Position numbers and translations under genes: made by a program. Shown piece by piece: positions 16,486 to 23,289 of a stretch of DNA of 24,030 bases. The DNA is taken from IMG/VR virus record IMGVR_UViG_3300020451_000580, positions 1-24,030 of that record; one strand, 5' to 3'. Under the pieces are notes generated by a model. The model saw nothing but the letters and a program-made list of their open reading frames with translations, searched no databases and had not been told where the DNA came from. Source of the DNA: a virus. Position 1 is the first letter of the stretch. Each line of letters starts with the position of its first letter.

Positions 16486-17780
16486 TAGTTGAATCTCATA
16501 AAGAATGGGAAAAGTTTATAAAAGAGTTTAGAAAAGAAAATTCTATTGTGATTCCTATCCAATGTGATAAAAACAAGCACCCGTTGGATACAAAATTGTG
16601 CCTGTTGTATGTTAAGCTATTAGATGGTGATCTTGAAGAGTACATTCTCCCCTTCAGACACTCAGATGCTACAAACCTAAAAGATAAGTACATTAAAAAG
16701 ACCTCCACAAAAAAAGATGTGTTTACATATGATAAAAAGAAATTACTTCATTTTGTAAAATGGGAAAATATAACAGACATGCAGATGTATTACTATATGA
16801 TAAAAAATGAACCATTACTCGTTGATGATGTAACCACTAATGCTCATGAATATTTTTACAGAACACATTATAAAACTAAGAACATTAATTGTGTAATTCC
16901 AATGATGAAGCATATAGAATGGTGTAGAAAATTAGTTGATGTTCTGAAATTAACTGTACTTTTAAAACCAAGTAGTGCTAGTGTATTTAAAATTTACAAT
17001 GATGATGTAATTGGCAATTTACAATACATAGAACGGAGTGGATTAAAAACCGATAATGGAATGGTGTATTCAGAATACAATCCCTACACTGCTACTGGTC
17101 GTCCGTCTAATAGATTTGGCGGATTGAACTTTGCTGCTCTAAACAAAAAAGATGGAAGTCGTAAACAATTTATTAGTAGATTTGGTAAGGACGGTATGTT
17201 GGTTGAGATGGATTATGATGCTTATCATTTAAGGTTAATCGGTGATGCAATAGATTATAAGTTTCCAAATGGTTCTGTACATAAACATATGGCTAAATTG
17301 TACAAAGTAAATTATGATGAAGCAAAATCACTATCATTCCAATATTTGTACGGACACATACCTAGTGATGTGTTAAGAAAAAATCCCTTTTTCAAAAGAG
17401 TTCAAACATACATAGATGCCATTTGGAGTGACTATAAATCATCAAATTCCATAAAGTCTGATATTTATAATAAATGGATAAGAAAAGAAAATTTGTCCAA
17501 TATGAATAAGAATAAGTTATTTAACTATCTTATTCAACTAGCAGAAACAGAAAGTAATATGAGGATGCTTACAAAGCTAATACCTAAAATAGATGGTTAC
17601 AAAAGTAAATTAATTTTGTATAGCTATGATTCTTTTTTATTTGACTTTTATATGCCAGATGGTTTAGATTTCATACATAAAATGAAAAAAATCATTGAAC
17701 AAGGTGGTAAGTTTCCTGTAAAGGTAGGTAAGGGTTGGAACTACCACGAAATGAAAGACATAACGGAGAAATTTAAATGA
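16479..17780 (+). CDS. Compact divergent family A DNA polymerase (433 aa)
   Basis: A likely TTG start at 16479 overlaps the thyX stop by 7 bases; no in-frame ATG occurs until codon 101. The polymerase core is clear: TATGRPSNR (204-212), motif A VEMDYDAYH (242-250, Asp245), motif B EAKSLSFQYLYG (281-292, Lys283), and motif C SYDSF (382-386, Asp384). Both catalytic Asp are kept. Compared with E. coli Pol I, the motif A Glu710 position is His250, the paired Arg before motif B is lost, and His-Asp-Glu of motif C is Tyr-Asp-Ser. The N-terminal part (about 1-130) resembles a 3'-5' exonuclease fold but lacks the Asp-x-Glu of motif I. Classic T4 uses a family B enzyme; the far-T4 phage RM378 is known for a separate family A polymerase domain. 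Confidence 0.85.
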   Translation: MVIVESHKEWEKFIKEFRKENSIVIPIQCDKNKHPLDTKLCLLYVKLLDGDLEEYILPFRHSDATNLKDKYIKKTSTKKDVFTYDKKKLLHFVKWENITDMQMYYYMIKNEPLLVDDVTTNAHEYFYRTHYKTKNINCVIPMMKHIEWCRKLVDVLKLTVLLKPSSASVFKIYNDDVIGNLQYIERSGLKTDNGMVYSEYNPYTATGRPSNRFGGLNFAALNKKDGSRKQFISRFGKDGMLVEMDYDAYHLRLIGDAIDYKFPNGSVHKHMAKLYKVNYDEAKSLSFQYLYGHIPSDVLRKNPFFKRVQTYIDAIWSDYKSSNSIKSDIYNKWIRKENLSNMNKNKLFNYLIQLAETESNMRMLTKLIPKIDGYKSKLILYSYDSFLFDFYMPDGLDFIHKMKKIIEQGGKFPVKVGKGWNYHEMKDITEKFK

Positions 17781-19627
17781 TTGCAGATTTAAAAAAAGTA
17801 TTAAGTGAATGGGCATATCGTACTAAAAGTGGAAAACCTAATCCAAAGAGTATGGCACATCAAATAATACTTGAAGGTGTACTGAAAGATTTTGGGTGGG
17901 ACTCAGAGGAAAGAAATGAACTTTTAAGTAGCCCTTCATTCTTAATTGAAACAGACATCGTTAAAAACAAAAAAAGTGGTAATACCTATGTCGTACAAAA
18001 GCATAATCCTGACACTCAAAGTTTAGTTAAAAAGGATGCTTCTAAAGATGATATTAAAAAGGTAGAAAAGGATAAGAATGGAGAAGAACCAGAAGAAAAG
18101 AAAACAGCCCAATTAAATGGATACATCGGAGATAAAGATAAATCCGTATCAGAGGGAGATCCTTCAGAATCGGAAGAGTATCAGAAAGACCATGAACCTG
18201 ATGACGAAGAGTTTGAGAGTAAGAATGAAAAACATAAAAATCCTGAACCACCACCACCCTTGAGTTTAGATGGGGTGATAGAGAATCCAAAGTTTCCAAA
18301 AAGGTATATAAAAATGTTAGAGAGGATGGCTAATTCTAGACTAACAACCAAAACTAAAAAGTGGGAACACTTTTCTGATATACCAGGCGGCGCAGGTCAA
18401 ATTAAAGCTCAAGCTGGTGAATTAATGACTATGATTGGTAGCAGTTTAGATGACAAAGAATTTGATAGTTTGATGAATGCTCTTGAAGAACATGAAGAAA
18501 GGTTGAAGAAAGATAATGTTGGTTCAGACGGTAAGCCTGGTATTTTTCAAAAAGTTACAGGAGGTCGTGTGATAGATAATCCTGGTTCAAGAATAATAGA
18601 TAAGACTTGGATACAGTCAGCTAGAAATAATAGAAAGGCTATTTTAGATAGACTTCAAAAACAATATGGAGAGGGAACGAAAATAATAGGTGCTGCTTGG
18701 GATGCTAAAGATGAAGTGGAAGCTATGGGTTTAAGTGATTACGAAAACAACAAAGGGTTTTCAACCGATTGTTATTTTAAAGTAGAAAAGCCAAATGGTG
18801 AACAAGTGGTAGATGAAGTTTCTTTAAAAAAATCTACAAAGGTTAACTTCTTAAATTCAGGTGCTGGTGACTTTGAAAATTGGGATCCTGATCTACCAGA
18901 TGAGATAAATCAAAAAGTTTATAGAGCAAAAGCTAGAAAACGAAACATAGATTTTATAGAACAAAATAAAAGTAAAGTCGATGAACTATTAAATTCTTCT
19001 AAAGGTGAAAAAGTAAGAAAGCTGATGAAGTCAAAGAAAATAACTTTTGAACAGGCATTACAAGGTAACAGTAGAGATAAACAAAATGTTTTATATAGTG
19101 TTATAAAAGAATTAAGATTACAGGGAGATGAAGAAGCTAATAAAATTGTTGAACAAGATGCCGAAGAACATAAAGAATTTGTAGAACAATCAGTTAAGGC
19201 AATTACTGAAAATGATAAAATGAGAGATGGGATGTTAAGTACAATCCGTTCTGAGTTTCCACTAAAAGCTGTATCTGACGGTGAGGAAACGATGGCAATA
19301 GGTCCTAATTCGTTAGACAAAGAAACTATGAAAGCTATTTTTGGTACAGACAACTACGATGAAATCAAAGAAAAATTAGTAGCTAGACCACCAAAACCAA
19401 TTTTGGATAAAGATGGTAAGGAAGTAAAAGATAAAGATGGTAACATAAAAATGTCTCCACCATTCATAGGATATAATGTTGAGGCAACAGGTGAGGTTTT
19501 TCCTGTAGCCGAAGTAAAAATAAGAGAAGATGGTAGAGGATATGGTGGTCAGTTTAAGTTTGAGATGGTATTACATAAAGACTTTGCTCCAAGATTAGAA
19601 AGTGCACAGAAAGAGATATACGGATAA
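17777..19627 (+). CDS. Unknown 616-aa protein in the replication operon, possible nuclease-like core
   Basis: The ATG overlaps the polymerase stop as ATGA. No family is recognised with confidence. Three parts are visible: an N-terminal region (1-75) with a 'KSGKPNPKSMAHQIILEGVLKDFGW' type segment; a very charged, Pro-rich and probably disordered linker (about 85-160); and a folded C-terminal part to residue 616. Around Asp331 and Glu347 the sequence runs TDCYFKV ... DEVSLKKSTK, which looks like the strand-turn-strand of PD-(D/E)xK nucleases with Lys351, though the second acidic position of the motif is Ser. A second charged domain with basic helices follows. Nuclease activity is a low-confidence inference; the placement between polymerase and single-strand binding genes suggests a DNA role. 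Confidence 0.75.
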   Translation: MIADLKKVLSEWAYRTKSGKPNPKSMAHQIILEGVLKDFGWDSEERNELLSSPSFLIETDIVKNKKSGNTYVVQKHNPDTQSLVKKDASKDDIKKVEKDKNGEEPEEKKTAQLNGYIGDKDKSVSEGDPSESEEYQKDHEPDDEEFESKNEKHKNPEPPPPLSLDGVIENPKFPKRYIKMLERMANSRLTTKTKKWEHFSDIPGGAGQIKAQAGELMTMIGSSLDDKEFDSLMNALEEHEERLKKDNVGSDGKPGIFQKVTGGRVIDNPGSRIIDKTWIQSARNNRKAILDRLQKQYGEGTKIIGAAWDAKDEVEAMGLSDYENNKGFSTDCYFKVEKPNGEQVVDEVSLKKSTKVNFLNSGAGDFENWDPDLPDEINQKVYRAKARKRNIDFIEQNKSKVDELLNSSKGEKVRKLMKSKKITFEQALQGNSRDKQNVLYSVIKELRLQGDEEANKIVEQDAEEHKEFVEQSVKAITENDKMRDGMLSTIRSEFPLKAVSDGEETMAIGPNSLDKETMKAIFGTDNYDEIKEKLVARPPKPILDKDGKEVKDKDGNIKMSPPFIGYNVEATGEVFPVAEVKIREDGRGYGGQFKFEMVLHKDFAPRLESAQKEIYG

Positions 19628-20040
19628 TGAAAACGCAACTACTCTGTACATTCACACCAAAAAATCGTTTAGACGATGTATTAGAACTTATCATAGAGTG
19701 TAATGATATACTTTATGATAAGGTATATGTCTTTCAAAATGGTAATGATTCAAGTCAATTAATCTGTACATATAATGTGGAGTACGATGGTGAAAATCAT
19801 CCTGAAGATATACCGAATACTATCTCACTACATAGAAAGAAACAGAGCAATACACTTTACACAATCAACGCATTAAACGAAGTTATCAGAGAACTTAATG
19901 GTGGAGTATTAGATAAAAGATTTCCTATTCCGTGGGATGATTACCATAACTCATTATTGTTGACTAATGATGCGGGTCTTAATAAAATACCTACAAAGAT
20001 TCATTCAATAATTAATATAAAAGAGTGGAAAATAGATTAA
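19627..20040 (+). CDS. Conserved small protein of unknown function in the replication operon (137 aa)
   Basis: The ATG overlaps the previous stop as TAATG. The protein starts KTQLLCTFTPKNRLDDVLELI, has an apparent alpha/beta pattern, and includes ISLHRKKQSNTLYTINALNE and FPIPWDDYHNSLLLTNDA. I recall similar small proteins in T4-like marine phages near DNA metabolism genes, but no function. There is no membrane segment; two cysteines lie near residues 7 and 25 and another in LICTY. It is the last gene before the promoter of the single-strand binding protein gene. Confidence 0.8.
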   Translation: MKTQLLCTFTPKNRLDDVLELIIECNDILYDKVYVFQNGNDSSQLICTYNVEYDGENHPEDIPNTISLHRKKQSNTLYTINALNEVIRELNGGVLDKRFPIPWDDYHNSLLLTNDAGLNKIPTKIHSIINIKEWKID

Positions 20041-20047
20041 AATAAAT

Positions 20048-20083
20048 TTGTATTTTGCCAAAAAGCATTATACTTATTACTAT
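20048..20083 (+). promoter_or_regulatory. Candidate promoter upstream of the gp32-like gene
   Basis: TTGTAT lies at 20048-20053, exactly 15 bases follow, and TATACT lies at 20069-20074, continuing TATTACTAT. The first two boxes keep the same layout as the sites before the tail genes, but the T4-late-like TATAwATA extension is absent here. This could mark a different temporal class or a host-sigma-type promoter. It opens a 97-base leader, about 55 bases of which follow the box. Confidence 0.5.
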
Positions 20084-20137
20084 GAATGGTTACACAGTAA
20101 CTAATAAATGAATATTAAATAATAAGGAGAATAACAA

Positions 20138-20899
20138 ATGGATATTAATTCAATTCGTAAGCGTCTTAATCAACTTCAAACAACAAACAATAGGACTTCA
20201 AACCTATGGAAACCTCAACCAGGAAAACAAGTAATTAGAGTTTTACCTTATAAACATAATAAGGATAATCCTTTTATTGAATTGTTCTTTCATTTTGGTT
20301 TGAATAATAAAACCTATCTTTCACCAATCACATTTGGTCGTCCTGACCCAATTGAAGAGTTTGCTCAAAAACTTAAAACAAGTGGGAACAGAGAAGAGTA
20401 TCAGATGGCTCGTAAATTGGAATCAAAGATGAGAACCTTTGCTCCAGTTATCGTTCGTGGTGAGGAAACTCAAGGTGTTCGTTTTTGGGGATTTGGTAAG
20501 ACTGTCTATCAAGAACTACTTTCTGTAATTGCAGATCCAGACTATGGTGATATCACAGACGCTGTAAGTGGTCGTGATGTATCAGTAGAGTTTATTACTG
20601 CTGAAGAAAGTGGTGCTTCTTTTCCTAAAACTTCTATTCGTGTCAAACCTAATCAAACTCCAATCGTAGGAGATAAGGCACAGTTAGAAAATATGTTGGA
20701 TAATCAAAAAGACATTACTGAATTATATCAGGAACTATCGTATGAAGAGCTCACAGATGTTTTGAATCAATGGTTGAATCCTGAAGCGTCAGATGATGAC
20801 ACTAAGGAAGAGACTGCTCCAGTATCAGCCGTTGCTGCTGAATCAGCAAATACTGTTGAGGATGCTAGTGCAGCATTTGATGACCTTTTCAATAAGTAA
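20138..20899 (+). CDS. 32: Single-stranded DNA-binding protein (gp32-like)
   Basis: It coats single-stranded DNA during replication and recombination and works with UvsX, encoded next. The start has the typical gp32 N-terminus (DINSIRKRLNQLQ, then SNLWKPQPGKQVIRVLPYKH). The middle has the OB-fold region FFHFGLNNKTYLSP and TFAPVIVRGEETQGVRFWGFGK. The C-terminus is an acidic, flexible tail ending AAFDDLFNK, used in this family to recruit replication partners. The protein has no cysteine, so the zinc site of T4 gp32 (His plus three Cys) is absent. Length is 253 against 301 in T4. The ATG follows AAGGAGA (20124-20130). Confidence 0.93.
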   Translation: MDINSIRKRLNQLQTTNNRTSNLWKPQPGKQVIRVLPYKHNKDNPFIELFFHFGLNNKTYLSPITFGRPDPIEEFAQKLKTSGNREEYQMARKLESKMRTFAPVIVRGEETQGVRFWGFGKTVYQELLSVIADPDYGDITDAVSGRDVSVEFITAEESGASFPKTSIRVKPNQTPIVGDKAQLENMLDNQKDITELYQELSYEELTDVLNQWLNPEASDDDTKEETAPVSAVAAESANTVEDASAAFDDLFNK

Positions 20900-21001
20900 A
20901 TAAAGTGTAGTGGGTGTTGAAGCCAACACTAATAAAACCGAGTGTGTGCAAAGGATTCTTTACAAAGCCGGACACACCCACTATTTAATTAGGAGAATTA
21001 T
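20900..21001 (+). promoter_or_regulatory. Structured leader between the gp32-like gene and uvsX
   Basis: A perfect 10-bp stem can form between 20908-20917 (TAGTGGGTGT) and 20974-20983 (ACACCCACTA). A 6-bp hairpin, GTGTTG (20914-20919) with CAACAC (20924-20929) around an AAGC loop, uses part of the same left arm, so the two cannot form together. GTGTGT (20942-20947) could also pair with ACACAC (20972-20977), competing with the outer stem's right arm. The ribosome site AGGAGAA (20991-20997) lies 8 bases beyond. No T run follows, so it is not an ordinary terminator, and it does not fold as a tRNA. An RNA element acting on uvsX, or a processing site, is possible. Confidence 0.5.
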
Positions 21002-22099
21002 ATGTCAGTTAAAGATGACTTAGCTGGAGTACTAGCCGACTCTCTAAATAAGAAATTCAAAGACTACAAAGTTGCATATTTTTTAGATGGTGCGAACCCG
21101 ACACCTACAGACATAAAAGAATTTATATCTACAGGTTCAACAATGTTAGACTTAGCAATTTCCAACCGTCCTGACGGTGGTATCGCAGTTGGTAGAATTA
21201 CAGAACTGAATGGATTGGAAAGTAGTGGTAAATCTTTAGTAGGTGCTCATTTACTCGCAGAAACTCAGAAGAAAGGTGGTGTCGCTGTCTACATAGATAC
21301 TGAAACTGCCGTTAGTGAAGATTTTCTTGAGGTGATAGGTGTGGATATTAGTAAAATGTTATATCTACATTTAGAAACTGTTGAGGATATTTTTGAGGCT
21401 ATCGAAGAGATTGTAACTAAGGTTAGAGAATCAGATAAAGATAAGTTAGTAACTATATTGGTTGATTCGTTGGCTGCTTCTACAACTAAAGTTGAGTTGA
21501 ATGCAGACTACGACAAAGATGGTTGGGCTACAAGTAAAGCCATTATCATTTCTAAAGCTATGAGAAAGATTACTCAGATGATTGGTAGACAGAGGGTAGC
21601 TTTGGTATTCACCAATCAACTCAGACAAAAGTTGGGTGTAATGTTTGGAGACCCGTGGACTACTTCAGGTGGTAAGGCTCTTCCATTTCACGCATCGACT
21701 CGTATCAGATTAAAGAACAAAGGTCAGATTAAAGACAATAAAAAGAATGTTATTGGTATGACTATTCTGGCACAGGTAATTAAGAATCGTTTGGGTCCTC
21801 CACTTAGAAAAGCTGAGTTTCCACTCTACTTTGAAAGTGGTGTAGATGATGAAGGAAGTTGGTTACAAGTTCTCAAAGACCACAACTTAGTTAAAGTTGG
21901 TGGTGCTTGGTATACTATGAAAGACCACAATGGTGAAGAGATTAAGTTTCAATCTAAGGATTGGGCTGGAAAGTTGGAAGATGAAGAGTTCAAATCTTAC
22001 TGCTATCAACTTATATGTGATAAAGTAATACTCAAATACAATAAGGCTGAAATCGGTATAGATGATGTAGAAGTTACTGAAGAGGCATTAGGTGACTAA
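21002..22099 (+). CDS. uvsX: UvsX/RecA-type recombinase
   Basis: This is the strand-exchange ATPase of recombination-dependent replication and repair. Key segments are Walker A GLESSGKS (71-78), VYIDTET (97-102, with the catalytic Glu101), Walker B TILVDSLAAS (151-160), and a DNA-binding loop region VFTNQLRQKLG ... TTSGGKALPFHAS (202-232). At 365 residues it is near T4 UvsX (391). The ATG follows AGGAGAA and a leader with competing stems. The next gene starts 8 bases before its stop, so this gene and the exonuclease form one operon. It probably acts on DNA coated with the gp32-like protein encoded just upstream. Confidence 0.93.
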   Translation: MSVKDDLAGVLADSLNKKFKDYKVAYFLDGANPTPTDIKEFISTGSTMLDLAISNRPDGGIAVGRITELNGLESSGKSLVGAHLLAETQKKGGVAVYIDTETAVSEDFLEVIGVDISKMLYLHLETVEDIFEAIEEIVTKVRESDKDKLVTILVDSLAASTTKVELNADYDKDGWATSKAIIISKAMRKITQMIGRQRVALVFTNQLRQKLGVMFGDPWTTSGGKALPFHASTRIRLKNKGQIKDNKKNVIGMTILAQVIKNRLGPPLRKAEFPLYFESGVDDEGSWLQVLKDHNLVKVGGAWYTMKDHNGEEIKFQSKDWAGKLEDEEFKSYCYQLICDKVILKYNKAEIGIDDVEVTEEALGD

Positions 22100-23117
22100 T
22101 GCTAAGTATCTTTCGATACTTGAAGAGATAAAAAACAAAGGCGGTAATTTAGACTCAGGTGAACCCAATGATAAGGTATTGATTATAGATGGCTTGAATA
22201 CATTCATAAGATGTTTCAGCGCTATACCAACTCTCAATGATGACGGTGCTCACGTTGGAGGAATAGTTGGTTTTCTAAGGTCAATCGGTTATGCTATACG
22301 AACAATTAGACCTACTCGGACTGTCATAGTATTTGATGGTAAGGGTGGGTCTAACCGCCGTAGAAAACTATTTCCAGAGTATAAGGCTAATAGGAATATG
22401 TCAGAGAGATTGAATCGTTCATATGATTTTAATACTAAAGAAGATGAACATCAATCTATGATTATGCAATTAACCAGAGTCATTGACTATTTAGATTATT
22501 TGCCAATCACTACAATTACTATTGAGAACATAGAAGCTGATGACACAATGGCTTACATTAGTAAGCAGATTCTAAAAACATCTAAAATAGTATTAATGTC
22601 TACAGATAAAGACTTCTTACAATTGGTAAATCATAGGGTATCGGTTTGGTCTCCTACAAAAAAGAAAATGTATGATCCTCCGAAAGTATTAGAGGATTAT
22701 GGGATGCCATCTCATAACTTTGCAGTATATAGAGCAATAGATGGTGATAAATCTGATAACATAGATGGTGTTCGTGGTTGGGGATTGAAAACTATTCAAA
22801 AAAAATTACCACTTTTACTGGAAGATAAGATACTTAATATAGACGATATAATTAATGAAGATGAAAAGCTCAAAGAGAGTGAGGAGTTATTGAAGAGAAA
22901 CTATATGTTGATGCAGTTGGATGAAGTAGACATCAGCGCTTCTGCTAAAACAAAAATATTAGACAAGATTCGTGAACCAATCAATAAACTAAATAAGTTA
23001 CAATTCCAAAAGAGGTTCATAGAAGATAGGTTATTTGCCACACTACCAAATATGGATAGTTGGTTAGTTCAATGTTTTGCAACTTTAGACCAAATGGCAA
23101 AAAAGTCAGATGGGTAG
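22092..23117 (+). CDS. rnh: 5'-3' exonuclease of the T4 RNase H / FEN family
   Basis: This nuclease family removes RNA primers and 5' flaps during lagging-strand synthesis. Acidic active-site segments are visible in order: LIIDGLNTFIR (30-40, Asp33), VIVFDGKGGSNRRR (78-91, Asp82), IEADDTMAY (147-155, Glu148, Asp150, Asp151), MSTDKDFLQLV (169-179, Asp172, Asp174) and DGDKSDNIDGVRGWG (217-231), which leads into the helix-hairpin-helix. At 341 residues it is somewhat longer than T4 RNase H (305). The likely start is GTG at 22092, overlapping the uvsX stop by 8 bases, with a weak GAAGAGG ribosome site. In a phage whose polymerase lacks this domain, a separate exonuclease is expected. Confidence 0.9.
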   Translation: MTNAKYLSILEEIKNKGGNLDSGEPNDKVLIIDGLNTFIRCFSAIPTLNDDGAHVGGIVGFLRSIGYAIRTIRPTRTVIVFDGKGGSNRRRKLFPEYKANRNMSERLNRSYDFNTKEDEHQSMIMQLTRVIDYLDYLPITTITIENIEADDTMAYISKQILKTSKIVLMSTDKDFLQLVNHRVSVWSPTKKKMYDPPKVLEDYGMPSHNFAVYRAIDGDKSDNIDGVRGWGLKTIQKKLPLLLEDKILNIDDIINEDEKLKESEELLKRNYMLMQLDEVDISASAKTKILDKIREPINKLNKLQFQKRFIEDRLFATLPNMDSWLVQCFATLDQMAKKSDG

Positions 23118-23289
23118 ACAAAAAAAATATAACTCAGAAGAAGAAAAAAAAGCTGCACAGAGAAAGTGGTCTATGGAATACTATTATAGAAATAGAGCAA
23201 TTCTTCAAGCAAAAGCCCGTGAAAGGTATCGTAGAAAAAAACAAATGGAAATAAAAGAAAAGCAGAGAAAAGAATTATATGGTGAATGA
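23110..23289 (+). CDS. Small basic helical protein of unknown function (59 aa)
   Basis: An open frame of 59 codons starts at ATG 23110, overlaps the exonuclease stop by 8 bases and ends at TGA 23287-23289. It starts MGRQKKYNSEEEKKAAQRKW and is rich in Lys, Arg and Glu, with a Tyr-Tyr-Tyr-Arg-Asn-Arg core and a KARERYRRKK helix. That 'W...YY.RN...AKARERYR' pattern recurs in short phage proteins, sometimes beside HNH nucleases, but no Zn or HNH residues are seen here. The gene overlaps at both ends (next GTG at 23282), so it is coupled within the operon. DNA or RNA binding is possible from charge alone. Confidence 0.65.
   Translation: MGRQKKYNSEEEKKAAQRKWSMEYYYRNRAILQAKARERYRRKKQMEIKEKQRKELYGE

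Noticed and set aside
18919-19353. Reverse-strand open frame of 144 codons within the 616-aa gene
   Set aside because: Its composition (Ser/Leu/Cys/Phe runs) mirrors the Glu/Lys/Asp-rich sense strand, and nothing on the reverse strand in this window is independently supported.
20911-20983. tRNA-like outline between the gp32-like gene and uvsX (7-bp acceptor-like pairing GTGGGTG/CACCCAC)
   Set aside because: No T-arm with TTCGA-type loop, no 5-bp anticodon stem at the right distance and no D-arm fit, so a tRNA is not supported.
23060-23254. Forward frame of 64 codons spanning the end of the exonuclease gene
   Set aside because: It overlaps both the conserved exonuclease end and the better-coupled 59-aa gene, and its start lacks a ribosome site.
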